A DNA stretch of 64,000 nt, taken from Hymenobacter puniceus (GTDB lineage: Bacteria > Bacteroidota > Bacteroidia > Cytophagales > Hymenobacteraceae). The notes beneath the pieces were generated by a model, which saw nothing but the letters and a program-made list of their open reading frames with translations, made no database searches and was not told where the DNA came from. The translations under genes and the position numbers were made by a program. Numbering within the stretch: position 1 is the first letter of the stretch; the number at the start of each line of letters is the position of its first letter. Shown here one piece after another: positions 1 to 8,753 of the stretch. The stretch covers positions 1 through 64,000 of the forward strand of contig NZ_JACSCX010000008.1 in NCBI RefSeq assembly GCF_014333525.1, given 5' to 3'.

Positions 1-450
1 ACCAGCAGCAAGATTGGCCCGGCCATCATCAACAACTCGGCCACCAAGATTATCCTGCGCCACGTCAACCCCGACTCCCTGGCCCAGCTACAGGCACCGC
101 TGGGCCTCACCGGCCACGAGATGGATTTGATTAAGTCGGTGCGCTCCACGGACGCGCTGCGGGAGTTCTTCATCAAGCAGGGCGCCAAGGGCAAGGTCTT
201 CGCCCTGGAGGCCTCCCCGCAGCTCGATGCCATCCTGACCTCCAAGCCCGTGGAGCGGAATCACCTCAACAAGCTGGTGAAGTTCTACCAGCAGACCCAG
301 CAGCGGCCCAAGACTGACAAGAACGGCCACATGCTGCTTAATGCAGAGGGGCAGATGGAATACGAACCGGTGCGCGTGCAGCGCCTGGACTACGCCGTCG
401 ACCAGTTTGTGGAAGATAAGCAGGCCCGCAAAGGGTCTTTGGCGAAATGA
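1..450 (+). CDS. traG: TraG-family conjugation ATPase (VirB4-like), C-terminal end
   Basis: The gene is open from base 1 in frame 1, so only the last 149 residues are present. VirB4/TraG ATPases energise pilus assembly and DNA transfer at the inner membrane. The visible part starts with the end of the ATPase core, including the segment KIILRHVNP followed by GLTGHE, which matches the region after Walker B in Bacteroidota TraG proteins. The Walker A and B motifs lie outside the window. The stop codon overlaps the start of the next gene (ATGA), so the two are probably translationally coupled. The call rests on this fragment plus the traJ-K-N-M series that follows. Confidence 0.8.
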   Translation, partial: TSSKIGPAIINNSATKIILRHVNPDSLAQLQAPLGLTGHEMDLIKSVRSTDALREFFIKQGAKGKVFALEASPQLDAILTSKPVERNHLNKLVKFYQQTQQRPKTDKNGHMLLNAEGQMEYEPVRVQRLDYAVDQFVEDKQARKGSLAK

Positions 451-1577
451 GCATGCTCGCGATGGTTGCCTACGGCATCGACCCGGGCTTTCTGCGGGCC
501 TGCGACCAGACCCTGCAGGTCGTGCTCACCGCCTGCCGCTTCATCACGCCCAGTTTGATGGGCATTGCCCTGCTCTACACCATCGGGCGCGGCTTTATCT
601 CCGGCAGCGGCCTGGCCATGGACTGGGGCCCCATTATCAAGGCCACCTGGATATTCTTCCTGCTCTTCTTCTACCAGACGCTGATGGACACGCTGGGCAT
701 GGGTATCGCAGCCTTTACGGCGCTGTTTGCTACGAACCAGTCCGCGGCCGAAGCCCTGCGCGACCTGACCACGCCGCCTGCGGTAGCCGCGGCGGCCCGA
801 AATGATTCCATGGGCATCGGCGACATCGTCTCGGGAGCGTCGGCCCTGATGACCAGTATATCGGAAACGCTGTCCACGTTCACGTTTTCGGGGCTGATGA
901 CCCGGCTGTTTACGGCCACCACGGTGCTCATCATCCGCAAAATCATGACGTTCATCCAGCAGTTTATCCTGGGTTTTCTGTACGTCTGCGGTCCGATTGC
1001 TATGACCCTGTCGGTCGTGCCCTCCTTCGGCCAGCTGGCCATGAAGTGGCTGCAGAACTTCTTGGCCGTGCAGATGTGGGGGCTGACGTTCGTGCTGCTC
1101 GACACGCTCTATAAGTTCTACGCCGAATCGGCCCGCGCCCCCGGCGGGCTGTTTAGCAACATCGTGAACGGCCCTCAGCAGTCGGTCGATGACCAGATGT
1201 TTATGCTCACTTCGGTGGCCTTCGTGCTGCTCTACGTGATGGTTCCCTATCTCACGTCGCTGTTTATCGGCTCCTCGGCCGCACAAGGCTTCGTCGGCTC
1301 CATGACGGGCATGGCCGTGGGCGCGGCCACCGCTGCCGCCGGCGTCGTGGCTCCCGGTGGGGGTGGCTTGTCGAGTGCCGTTGGCCGCGCCCTGGGGAAT
1401 GGGGGCGGCGGTGGGAGTGGGGGAGGAGGCAGTAGTGGCGCCGCATCGACCAGTAACGCGGCCGCCGGTGGTGAAGCCCCTAGCGGTTCTGCCTCCTCTG
1501 GCCTGCCGGTCATCACGATGTCAGATGCCCTGAACCCATCCTACCGGCAACGCGCCTCCGGCATCTGGACCAAATAG
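447..1577 (+). CDS. traJ: TraJ-like multi-spanning conjugation channel protein (VirB6/TrbL type)
   Basis: 376 residues with several hydrophobic stretches in the first 280 residues, as expected for the polytopic inner-membrane VirB6/TrbL component of a type IV secretion system. The C-terminal 90 residues are Gly/Ser/Ala rich (a run of glycines near residues 313-330) and probably disordered. The start overlaps the traG stop by 4 bp, and the lipoprotein gene follows after 25 bp, so it belongs to the transfer operon. Family assignment comes from topology and position between TraG and TraK; there is no catalytic motif to confirm it. Confidence 0.75.
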   Translation: MSMLAMVAYGIDPGFLRACDQTLQVVLTACRFITPSLMGIALLYTIGRGFISGSGLAMDWGPIIKATWIFFLLFFYQTLMDTLGMGIAAFTALFATNQSAAEALRDLTTPPAVAAAARNDSMGIGDIVSGASALMTSISETLSTFTFSGLMTRLFTATTVLIIRKIMTFIQQFILGFLYVCGPIAMTLSVVPSFGQLAMKWLQNFLAVQMWGLTFVLLDTLYKFYAESARAPGGLFSNIVNGPQQSVDDQMFMLTSVAFVLLYVMVPYLTSLFIGSSAAQGFVGSMTGMAVGAATAAAGVVAPGGGGLSSAVGRALGNGGGGGSGGGGSSGAASTSNAAAGGEAPSGSASSGLPVITMSDALNPSYRQRASGIWTK

Positions 1578-1602
1578 CTCCTTCCACCTAACCCTTCACA
1601 CT

Positions 1603-2277
1603 ATGAAAAGTCTGCCTTTATCCCTCGCTGCTATCCTGCTTTACTGCCTCGCTTCAAGTTGCCAATCAAACAACACTAAACCGGCTACAATCATTGCAGA
1701 GCCCGTTTCTGACCGTTCCGCCCCAGCGGCAGCAACTCCAGTGGGCAGCTCTCCGGCTCCATTGTCCCCTTCCGCGTTCGATGTGCGTCCGGGCGTGGAG
1801 CAGCAAACGCCGAAGCAAGGCTACCTGCAGGTCATTGCTGCCAAGGCCCTGAAAGCGGAGCCCATGCCGGTAACGCTGCCCTGGATGTGGGGCTCGGACC
1901 CGGACCGCTCCGGTGGCCGCAAAGTCGGCACCGCGCCCGGCTACCGCATTGCTTATGAAGCCGTGCTCCGCTGGAAGCCGACGGGCTTCGGACCTAATGA
2001 AAAGATTCCGGCCTCCTTGCCGCTGTATTCGCCCAACGGTACTGATTCGCTGGCCAGCTTCCAGGTAGGAGCGGAGGGTATCACCAAGCCGGAAAGCTTC
2101 ACCGTGTCGCAAATCCAGCCCAATACACCCGTGACCGTGCGCGGCACCTTGTATGCCTACACCGGGCAAAACAACCAGAAGCAGCCGGCACTGGTGGTGT
2201 ATCCCTACCGCGACCCTTCCAGCCTGCCGGAACCCAACAGGATGACCTTTCTGACGCTTAAATCAACAGGGCTGTAG
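1603..2277 (+). CDS. Lipoprotein of the transfer operon, function unknown
   Basis: 224 residues. The N-terminus is a lipoprotein signal with lipobox LASSC, Cys20 being the lipidated residue, followed by a Ser/Pro/Ala-rich linker to about residue 60 and then a soluble domain of about 160 residues. I do not recognise the domain. Its place between traJ and traK suggests a role at the envelope part of the transfer apparatus, perhaps like the small VirB7-type lipoproteins, but it is much larger than those. This role is inferred from context only. Confidence 0.6.
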   Translation: MKSLPLSLAAILLYCLASSCQSNNTKPATIIAEPVSDRSAPAAATPVGSSPAPLSPSAFDVRPGVEQQTPKQGYLQVIAAKALKAEPMPVTLPWMWGSDPDRSGGRKVGTAPGYRIAYEAVLRWKPTGFGPNEKIPASLPLYSPNGTDSLASFQVGAEGITKPESFTVSQIQPNTPVTVRGTLYAYTGQNNQKQPALVVYPYRDPSSLPEPNRMTFLTLKSTGL

Positions 2278-2307
2278 AACTACATAATTACAGAACTGTA
2301 GAACTGT
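2272..2307. repeat. Short repeat, AGAACTGTAGAACTG type
   Basis: CTGTAGAAC occurs at 2272-2280 and the longer CAGAACTGTAGAACTGT at 2291-2307, partly inside the end of the lipoprotein gene. The reverse complement resembles the TTCTACAGTTCTG units in the parA upstream region near 28,930. It looks like a small dispersed repeat. Confidence 0.45.
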
Positions 2308-2352
2308 GTAGCAATTGAGCATTCCCGCTCTTAAAACTCCTAACCACTCCCA

Positions 2353-3102
2353 ATGGATTCCGCCAAAGACCTAAGTACCTCCTTCTCCACCATGCGCAAC
2401 CTGGCGCTGGGCAGCGTGCTGGCCTTGCTGCTCGTGGCCCTGGCTTCGGGCTTTCTCGTGTACCGGGCCTACGAAAACAGCGGCCGGCGCGTGTACGTCG
2501 TCTCGCAAACCGGCTCGGTGGCGGCCCTATCGGCCGGCAACGATGCCCACACCCCCTACGAGGCCCGCAACCTGGTACGCCAGTTCATGCAAACCATGTT
2601 CGGCCACGACCAATACACCTACAAGGCCAACCTGGACGCGGCCCTGCCCCTGATTGAGGGCCGGGGCGGCCGGCGCATCTACGAGGGTTTCACCCGCGGG
2701 CAGGTGCTGCAGAACTACGAGCGCTACGCCGCCCGCAACGTGGTGACCGTGGACAGTGTGCTGGTGGACATGAGCAAGCGGCCCTGGTCCGGCGCGGTTT
2801 ACATCAAGCAGCGCATTTTCATCGGGGGCCAGCAGAAGGAGCCCCTGCCGCTGGCCGCCAAGTTCAACCTGGTGGAAACCAACCGCTCGGATGCCAACCC
2901 CTACGGGCTGCTCATCACCAATTTCGACTACATCCCCTACACCCCGCAGCTGACGCGGGAAGAGCAGGAGCTGCTGCAGGCCCAGGAAGCCGACCGGCAG
3001 CGCCGCCTGCAGGAAGCTGAGCGCGGCTTGGCGCCGGCCGGACCACCCACGGCCCCGACGGCCCCCGCCGCGAGTCCGGCCCCCACTACCCCGGCTAAGT
3101 AA
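2353..3102 (+). CDS. traK: TraK-like conjugation protein (VirB8 type)
   Basis: 249 residues: a short cytoplasmic N-terminus, one membrane helix at about residues 16-36, and a periplasmic domain of about 150 residues. It ends in a charged Gln/Glu/Arg stretch and a Pro/Ala-rich tail. This is the TraK/VirB8 layout, an inner-membrane scaffold bridging the channel and the VirB9/VirB10 core. Upstream is the lipoprotein gene and downstream, 19 bp away, traN. The assignment rests on topology, size and the fixed K-N-M order; VirB8 proteins have no catalytic motif. Confidence 0.75.
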   Translation: MDSAKDLSTSFSTMRNLALGSVLALLLVALASGFLVYRAYENSGRRVYVVSQTGSVAALSAGNDAHTPYEARNLVRQFMQTMFGHDQYTYKANLDAALPLIEGRGGRRIYEGFTRGQVLQNYERYAARNVVTVDSVLVDMSKRPWSGAVYIKQRIFIGGQQKEPLPLAAKFNLVETNRSDANPYGLLITNFDYIPYTPQLTREEQELLQAQEADRQRRLQEAERGLAPAGPPTAPTAPAASPAPTTPAK

Positions 3103-3121
3103 CCCTTTATCCTTCTTACTC

Positions 3122-4021
3122 ATGCGTCTTCACACCTTTCCGGCCCTTTTGGGGCTGCTCACACTGGTTTTCCCAACTGCGCCTGTTCACGCTCAGGGCG
3201 CCGCCACTTCTCCGGCCACTGCCGTCGTGGCCACTGATAACCTGCTGGACGTGGCCGTGTCCGACTCTTCCACCACCTACCTGGTCTTCGGCGGGCCGGT
3301 GTCGCTGGTCGACGTGGGCATGGCCAACAACTACCTGGTCAAGATTGAGGCCAACGCCGTGTTTGTGCGCGCCAAGCGCAAGCACGCCCCGCCCACGCCC
3401 CTGCTCATCCGCTACGGCTCGAAGTACTGGATGGGCCGGCTCGTGTACGTGAATCGCCCGGTGCTGCAGCTCTACGACTTTCAAAAGGACGGCGCGCTGA
3501 GCATCAACGGCAAAAGCGCCTCCTCCACGGGCGCGGCCCCGGAAAACGAGCTGGCCCTGGACAAGGAGCGGGAAAAGAAAGCCGTCGTCGAGGGCAAGCT
3601 CCAGAAGCTGCGCAAAGCCCGCGAGGAGCACCAGACGGTGGCCGTGGTCGACAACGATTTGGTGCTTTCGCTGGCCAACGTGCGCAACGACAAGGATTTC
3701 ACCTACCTGCGCTTCAAGGTCATCAACAAGACCAACATCGACTACAACGTGGATTTCACCGACTTCCAGCTGGTAGAAAACGCGCAAAAGAAGTTTCTGG
3801 CCCGCAAAAAGAACGAGGCCCGGCGCCCGCTGGCGCCCTCCGGCGGGGGACCCAACCAGGTGATTACCGGGCGCACCACCGGCTATTTGACCTACGCCAT
3901 TCCCCTGTATGCGGCCACGGAGCGTGGCTACCTGGAAGTAACCCTGCGGGAGCTCAACGGCGCCCGGGTGCTGGTGCTGCCCGTGCCGTCCCGCGTGATT
4001 AACCGCGCCGCTACCATCTAA
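3122..4021 (+). CDS. traN: TraN conjugation protein (VirB9/TrbG type)
   Basis: 299 residues with a cleavable signal peptide ending near VHAQG (about residue 25). The mature protein contains the TraN/VirB9 beta-rich region (segments such as TYLVFGGPVSLVDVG and VKIEANAVFVRAK), a charged coiled-coil-like stretch at about 138-165, and a C-terminal beta domain. VirB9-type proteins form the outer part of the core channel together with VirB10, encoded next. Spacing to traM is 17 bp. Confidence 0.8.
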   Translation: MRLHTFPALLGLLTLVFPTAPVHAQGAATSPATAVVATDNLLDVAVSDSSTTYLVFGGPVSLVDVGMANNYLVKIEANAVFVRAKRKHAPPTPLLIRYGSKYWMGRLVYVNRPVLQLYDFQKDGALSINGKSASSTGAAPENELALDKEREKKAVVEGKLQKLRKAREEHQTVAVVDNDLVLSLANVRNDKDFTYLRFKVINKTNIDYNVDFTDFQLVENAQKKFLARKKNEARRPLAPSGGGPNQVITGRTTGYLTYAIPLYAATERGYLEVTLRELNGARVLVLPVPSRVINRAATI

Positions 4022-4038
4022 CGCCGCCCGCTATTACT

Positions 4039-5433
4039 ATGGAACCCATCACTCCCCCTACCCAACCAACCACCCCGGTTACCCGCCCGGAAAGCGAGCA
4101 GCCGGCCCCGGCGGTCGCGGCGGTAAAGCGCACCCCCACGGAAATACTGCGCGCGAACTGGATGGCCTTCGCCGGCCTGCTGCTGGTGCTCGTCTTTGGC
4201 GGCCTGTTTCTGTGGCTGAAATCGGCCAAGGAAGCCGCCCAGCAGCAGCGTGAGCCGGTAGCCGCGGCCTCGGCTAACATCGAGCCCGAAATTCCTTCGG
4301 TGGAAACGGCGCCCCCAGCGCCGACTAGTTCACCCTCCGCCCAGATTGAAGCCCAGCGCCGGGCTGAGCAGGATGCCCAGAGCGCCCCGGCCCGGGCCAC
4401 GGACCAGGATGTCGTGGACGTGTTTGCGGTCGATACCACCGGTCTGGCCCTACGTAAGCGGCGTAGGGCCCAGGCGGCCGCCCAAGCGACGGCCCGCCGC
4501 GCCGAAGCCGCCCGCCTGGCCGCGGCCGACGTGGACACCATTGAAGCCACCATTCAGGACCCTGCCACGGGCTCGTACCGCGCGCAGACCCTAGTCGTGC
4601 CGCGCCGGCGCCTCACTGCTGGCGGGGGAGGTAGCCGCCGGGCTGTTACCGGTCGAACCGGGCGCAGCCTGATGCCGGCGCGGGACGCGGACGGCACCCC
4701 GTTTGAGACCGACCCGGACGTGCTGGCCATGCTGGGCTCCTCGCCACCGGAAACCCGCGCGGCCTACGAGCGCATGACCGGCAAGCGCTACCGCGACCCC
4801 AACCAGACCGCGCAGCTGCTGGCCAACCGGATGAATGCCCCCGGCATGGATGGCTTCAATACCGTCAAGGTGGGCAATGCCACCCGGATGATGGCCCAGG
4901 GCAGCCAGCGCGAGCAGCAGCTGGCCCCGGACGTGTTTTTTAAGTGCGTCATCAACGGCGAGCAGAAAGTGCGCACCGGTTCGGTGGTCATCCTGCGCCT
5001 GCTGGAGGATGCCGTGGTTTCCGGGGTGACGTTTCCCAAGAACATGGTCTTTGCCGGCGTGGCCACCGTGGGCACCAACAACGTGACGCTGGAAGTAAAC
5101 CGCCTGGGACCGACGCGGGTGCAGGCCGACATCTACGACTTCAACTACATGCCGGGCATCATGATTGACCCGGTGAAGCGCGTGGCCAAAGAAGCCGGCA
5201 TGGCGGGCAACGAGCTGCAGCAGCAGACCACCCAGGAAATCAGCACGGCCATTGACCGCTCGGCTTCGGCCGCCAACTCCGTGGTGGGCGTGGGGGGCCG
5301 CGTGGCCGCCTCAGTGCTCGCCCGGCCCAAAACCCGCACCAAGCTGCGCGATGTGCTGCTGCCCGATGGCTACCCCATCCTGATTACCACCGCGGCCGCC
5401 GGCCAGCTGGGCCCGGAAGCCGCGGCCCGCTGA
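4039..5433 (+). CDS. traM: TraM conjugation protein (VirB10 type)
   Basis: 464 residues: a Pro/Thr-rich cytoplasmic N-terminus, one membrane helix at about residues 43-61 (MAFAGLLLVLVFGGLFLWLK), a long Ala/Gln/Arg-rich periplasmic linker and a C-terminal beta-barrel-type domain of about 200 residues. In the C-terminal domain, FKCVINGEQKVRTGSVVILR matches Bacteroidota TraM. VirB10 proteins span the periplasm and gate the outer-membrane pore. It sits in the conserved traK-N-M order. Confidence 0.85.
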   Translation: MEPITPPTQPTTPVTRPESEQPAPAVAAVKRTPTEILRANWMAFAGLLLVLVFGGLFLWLKSAKEAAQQQREPVAAASANIEPEIPSVETAPPAPTSSPSAQIEAQRRAEQDAQSAPARATDQDVVDVFAVDTTGLALRKRRRAQAAAQATARRAEAARLAAADVDTIEATIQDPATGSYRAQTLVVPRRRLTAGGGGSRRAVTGRTGRSLMPARDADGTPFETDPDVLAMLGSSPPETRAAYERMTGKRYRDPNQTAQLLANRMNAPGMDGFNTVKVGNATRMMAQGSQREQQLAPDVFFKCVINGEQKVRTGSVVILRLLEDAVVSGVTFPKNMVFAGVATVGTNNVTLEVNRLGPTRVQADIYDFNYMPGIMIDPVKRVAKEAGMAGNELQQQTTQEISTAIDRSASAANSVVGVGGRVAASVLARPKTRTKLRDVLLPDGYPILITTAAAGQLGPEAAAR

Positions 5434-5464
5434 TTCCTTTTCTCTCACGCTAACCCTCACGACG

Positions 5465-6355
5465 ATGAAAAAGATGCTTTTGCCGGCCCTCGTGGCCCTG
5501 GCGCTCATTCTGGCTCCCAGCACCAATGCCGCGGCGCAGGCTGTGGTGAATGACCCGCTGCATATAGGCGTGCACATCGGCGACTTCGCCAAACGCCTCG
5601 CCCAGTGGACCGAAACGGTCAAAAACTACCAGGTGGTGCGCGACGCCCGGCAGATTGCCGGCGTCACCAAGGACATCACCGGACAAGTCAAGGACATCAC
5701 CGACGAGACCCTGCAGCTGCAGCGCCAGGTGCAGGCCGACCTGCGCAAGGTGCAGAGCATTCAGGACCTGCGCCTCTCCAACCCCCAGGAGCTGTTTGCC
5801 CGCGCCCTCGCCATGTCCGGCCGGGGGCAGAGCAACCAGTTTATGCCCGTGTTCCAGAGGGCCGAGCGCCTGCGCCAGGCCCTGCAGATGGGCAATCCCC
5901 AGCAGGATTTGAATACGGTGTACGACGTCTTTTCCCGCTTCGGCTCGGGCGCCACGGCGGGCAACAACCGCATGAGCTCCCAGCAGTACCAGCAGAAGCG
6001 CGAGGAAGCGGCTGTCTCCACGTTTGCCTACGAGGAGATGATGCAGAAAAAGAAGATTGCCACTGCCTTCGGCTACTACAAGATTGCCGACGAGATGACC
6101 CAGCAGAGCATCGAGATGAATGCCACGCTGAAGAACCCCGGCCGCTACGCCATGACCGAAGGCGAACGGATGGTAGCGCTGAATACCTCCAACGACAACA
6201 TGATTAAGGCCATGCAGCTGCGGCAGGAAGCTGACCGGCTGCTGGCCGAAGCCTCCCAGCCCGGCCCCTCACGGCAGGCCGCCGAAATGGTCTATTCCGA
6301 CATCCTGGTGCAAAACGCCCTTATCAAAGCGGACCGGGCCCGCCCCCGCAACTAA
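5465..6355 (+). CDS. Secreted helical transfer protein, possibly VirB5-like
   Basis: 296 residues. Signal peptide (MKKMLLPALVALALILAP, cleavage after AAAQA), then an almost entirely helical, Gln/Arg-rich protein with coiled-coil potential at about residues 50-110. VirB5-type proteins are helical periplasmic minor pilus subunits, and the paired pattern of a WTETVKNYQ helix followed by a long coiled coil fits that family. Position after traM and before traO supports a transfer role. The name is inferred; the protein could also be a Bacteroidota-specific transfer component without a VirB counterpart. Confidence 0.55.
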   Translation: MKKMLLPALVALALILAPSTNAAAQAVVNDPLHIGVHIGDFAKRLAQWTETVKNYQVVRDARQIAGVTKDITGQVKDITDETLQLQRQVQADLRKVQSIQDLRLSNPQELFARALAMSGRGQSNQFMPVFQRAERLRQALQMGNPQQDLNTVYDVFSRFGSGATAGNNRMSSQQYQQKREEAAVSTFAYEEMMQKKKIATAFGYYKIADEMTQQSIEMNATLKNPGRYAMTEGERMVALNTSNDNMIKAMQLRQEADRLLAEASQPGPSRQAAEMVYSDILVQNALIKADRARPRN

Positions 6356-6361
6356 CCCCTT

Positions 6362-6901
6362 ATGAAAAACCTATTGCTAGCGGCCCTGCTGCTGGCAGGG
6401 GCCGGCGCCGTGCCGGCTTCCGCCCAGCGCCACGTTCAACACATTTCCAGCTGGGGTGCCCACCTGGGCCGCTCCAAAAAGGGCGACTACTACGAGCTGA
6501 GCTACACCAGCATGCTCACCAACCACCTGGCTCTGCGCGCCAGCGTGCTACGCGAATCCGGCAATCTGAGTGGCCGCGGCGAATACTCCAGCTACGTGGG
6601 CCGAGTGCTGCTGGCCCCGCAGCTGTTCCGCGTGGGGGAAGTCGCCTACGTCCACCTGCTGCTGGGCGCCGCGGCTGGTTACGAGCGCACCGGTGAGAAC
6701 GGCACCGCCGAGTTGGCCGCCGATGTCAAGGAGCCGCAGCGCTTCACCTACGGCCCGCACGCCGGGGCGGAAGTCGACTGCTATCTGGGCAACCGCCTCT
6801 CGCTCGTGGCTACCGCCACCAAAGGCTACCTGTTCAATAACCCGCTCCTCGACCAGTGGCCGGGTTACGCCAGCGCCGGCCTGCGGTATCACTTTCGCTA
6901 A
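6362..6901 (+). CDS. traO: TraO-like outer-membrane beta-barrel protein
   Basis: 179 residues with a signal peptide cleaved after ASAQ. The mature protein alternates aromatic and polar residues in short amphipathic strands and ends in LRYHFR, a typical outer-membrane strand with a C-terminal aromatic-x-aromatic pattern. Size and position match TraO, the small outer-membrane-like protein of Bacteroides conjugative elements. It starts 6 bp after the previous stop, so it is in the same operon. Confidence 0.65.
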   Translation: MKNLLLAALLLAGAGAVPASAQRHVQHISSWGAHLGRSKKGDYYELSYTSMLTNHLALRASVLRESGNLSGRGEYSSYVGRVLLAPQLFRVGEVAYVHLLLGAAAGYERTGENGTAELAADVKEPQRFTYGPHAGAEVDCYLGNRLSLVATATKGYLFNNPLLDQWPGYASAGLRYHFR

Positions 6902-6919
6902 CCTCTGCTTTTCTGACCT

Positions 6920-7309
6920 ATGAAACGACTGACTTATCTGCTGCTGAGCGGCCTCACCCTGGCCACTATGGCCGGTTGCTCCAAAGACGACGCGACGCCC
7001 GCCGGCCCCAAGGGATACCAAGTGGAGTACCGCATTTCTTCCACCACGGCCCCGCTGTCGGACTACATCAGCTACGACAACGAAAGCGGTGGCACAACTA
7101 CGCTTGATAACGTCCCGCTGCCGGCTACCTACCGCTTCAAACGCATCATGAAGCGCGGCGACCACCTTAGCCTGCTGGCCAGCCTCGACGGGGGCACGGC
7201 CGCCTCGGAAATCACGGCGGCCATCCTACTGGATGGACAAGAAGTGAAAAAGGAAACTGGCCGCGGCGCCGATGCCCAGGCCGTGCCGGTGTATGTGATT
7301 GGGCAGTAG
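6920..7309 (+). CDS. Small lipoprotein, function unknown
   Basis: 129 residues with lipobox MAGC (Cys20). The mature part is about 110 residues of predicted beta structure. Spacing of 18 bp to traO puts it in the transfer operon. I recognise no enzyme motif. Small lipoproteins of this kind are common at the end of Bacteroidota tra operons, but their role is not established here. Confidence 0.6.
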   Translation: MKRLTYLLLSGLTLATMAGCSKDDATPAGPKGYQVEYRISSTTAPLSDYISYDNESGGTTTLDNVPLPATYRFKRIMKRGDHLSLLASLDGGTAASEITAAILLDGQEVKKETGRGADAQAVPVYVIGQ

Positions 7310-7334
7310 GCAAGCCAAGCTCGTACTTCGCGGC

Positions 7335-7700
7335 ATGGATTCGTCTATCATTCCCGTCGGCTTTCCCGACCCGGCGCTCGTCATCAACTACCCGACGGCC
7401 CTGCGCTATATCCGCTACCGACTCAACCGGTTTGCGCACGGGCAGATGAAGCCCTGGGCGGTGGAGCACCGCTTCAACTATGCCCGGCTGGTGGAAATCA
7501 AGAAGGATGACCGGCAACTGTATGTGCCCCTAGTGCAGCGGCTGCTGGCCACCTTTGGCCACCGCGTCGATGTCCTTCGCCTCATTTCGCCGGATAAGGT
7601 CAAAAGCCACTTCTTCTGGTTTGCATCACGGGAGGCCCACGCGCAGTTCATCCACGAGCTGCGCTCCTACGACCAACTGGTAGCACTGGCCAGTCAGTAG
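7335..7700 (+). CDS. Hypothetical cytoplasmic protein, last gene of the tra operon
   Basis: 121 residues from ATG 7335. A TTG at 7299 would add 12 residues and overlap the lipoprotein gene, so the ATG is preferred. No signal peptide or membrane segment; rich in Arg, Tyr and His. I do not recognise the family. A strong terminator lies 25 bp downstream, which marks the end of the transcription unit. Confidence 0.5.
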   Translation: MDSSIIPVGFPDPALVINYPTALRYIRYRLNRFAHGQMKPWAVEHRFNYARLVEIKKDDRQLYVPLVQRLLATFGHRVDVLRLISPDKVKSHFFWFASREAHAQFIHELRSYDQLVALASQ

Positions 7701-7724
7701 CTGACTTTACCACCCCGCCCAAAA

Positions 7725-7758
7725 AAAGGCCGCCCCGTTTCCGGGTCGGCCTTTCTCT
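7725..7758 (+). terminator. Rho-independent terminator of the tra operon
   Basis: AAAGGCCG (7725-7732) pairs with CGGCCTTT (7747-7754); the stem is extended by a CCCG/CGGG segment around a short loop, and CTCTT follows. The A-tract before the stem means it could also terminate the leftward gene at 7772-8032. Confidence 0.8.
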
Positions 7759-7771
7759 TGAGTAAGCTTTG

Positions 7772-8032
7772 CTAGGCCGCCTTAATCAGTTCCTGCTGCA
7801 GACGCTCGCGCAGTTGCTCGTAGGATTGCGGGCAAATGCGGACAGTGGGCTCCGCAGCAGTGCAGTAGAGGAAAGTGGGGTCCACCAGGGCAACAGCACG
7901 GGCCCAGTCAGCCTGGGGTATGTCAGCGGAAAGGGATAGCAAGGGGGTGAATTCTTCTTGAATGAGCCGAATAACCAGCAGCTGGATAGCAGGGCAAATG
8001 CTGGAAAAGCGGCGATAGGGAGTCGCAGCCAT
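7772..8032 (-). CDS. Small hypothetical protein
   Basis: 86 residues if started at the ATG at 8032 (MAATPYRRF); the longer frame reaches 8113 but its first 27 residues look like intergenic DNA. The C-terminus (SYEQLRERLQQEL) is helical. No family recognised. The bidirectional terminator at 7725-7758 lies just downstream, which supports a real leftward transcript. Confidence 0.35.
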   Translation of the reverse strand: MAATPYRRFSSICPAIQLLVIRLIQEEFTPLLSLSADIPQADWARAVALVDPTFLYCTAAEPTVRICPQSYEQLRERLQQELIKAA

Positions 8033-8753
8033 AGAAAATGTCAACATAAAGGATGGGAAACGCCCCGCCTGCATCCGCGCATTCGGGCCGGGCAGGAAAC
8101 AGCTTATCAGCACAGCTACCCCCAGGGGGCTGCATTTAACTGATTACAGGAAGTAGGGTGCGTTACGCCAGGGAGCCCACAAACAGGGCGGGCCGCTGCT
8201 GGATGGGCAGCGGCTGCCGGTGAACCCAGCTCAGCCAGTCTGCAGAGAGAACCGCTGACGAGGGGCAACTATGCAAAGCGTAGGATTTCTGAGCTAGCAT
8301 ACTCGGCAATGAGATTGACAGGCAAAGCTAGCCAATACGGGCAAAACAGGCAGCTGTTACGCTTTTCACCCTGCAAAATTGATAGTAACCGGTTTCAGCC
8401 CGACCGTTTATTGCCTACTTGGCGGGCATAGCTAGCTTCTTCCACAAGCGAATCATTCCCGTGCCATGTGAGCCCTTGCTGAGCCCATTGCCATAGCGCG
8501 GCCTCGCGCTAAAAACAGACCCTGCGTCCTAGAGAACCGCTTTTGCCAAATCTGCACTGGGTGTGATGAGCCCATTGTGAGCCAATGGCAAAGCCAGAGT
8601 AAACATTAAAGCAGGACATATTTTAATGTTTACTCTGGTTTTGCCATTAAAAGACCTCCCTTGTCGCTAGGCCCTAGACCGACTGCAAAATACCTTGTAA
8701 TGTTTTGCAGTAGAAAAACTTTACATTGTAGCCAGCTTTGCAGGCCGCAACAG
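8033..8753. other. Intergenic region with short repeats
   Basis: About 720 bp without a convincing gene. It holds two copies of TGAGCCCATTG (8480-8490, 8567-8577), the long inverted repeat at 8584-8648, and a small hairpin (CTGCAAAA with TTTTGCAG, about 8683-8711) just before the decayed abiEi gene. Confidence 0.5.
8584..8648. repeat. 27-bp inverted repeat upstream of the decayed AbiE pair
   Basis: Left arm 8584-8610, right arm 8622-8648, 26 of 27 positions complementary, 11-bp spacer. The arms contain CCAGAGTAAACATTAAA. It is 105 bp before the start of the decayed abiEi gene, where AbiEi-type repressors bind inverted repeats, so it may be the old operator. It lacks a T-tract, so a terminator is less likely. 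Confidence 0.75.
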
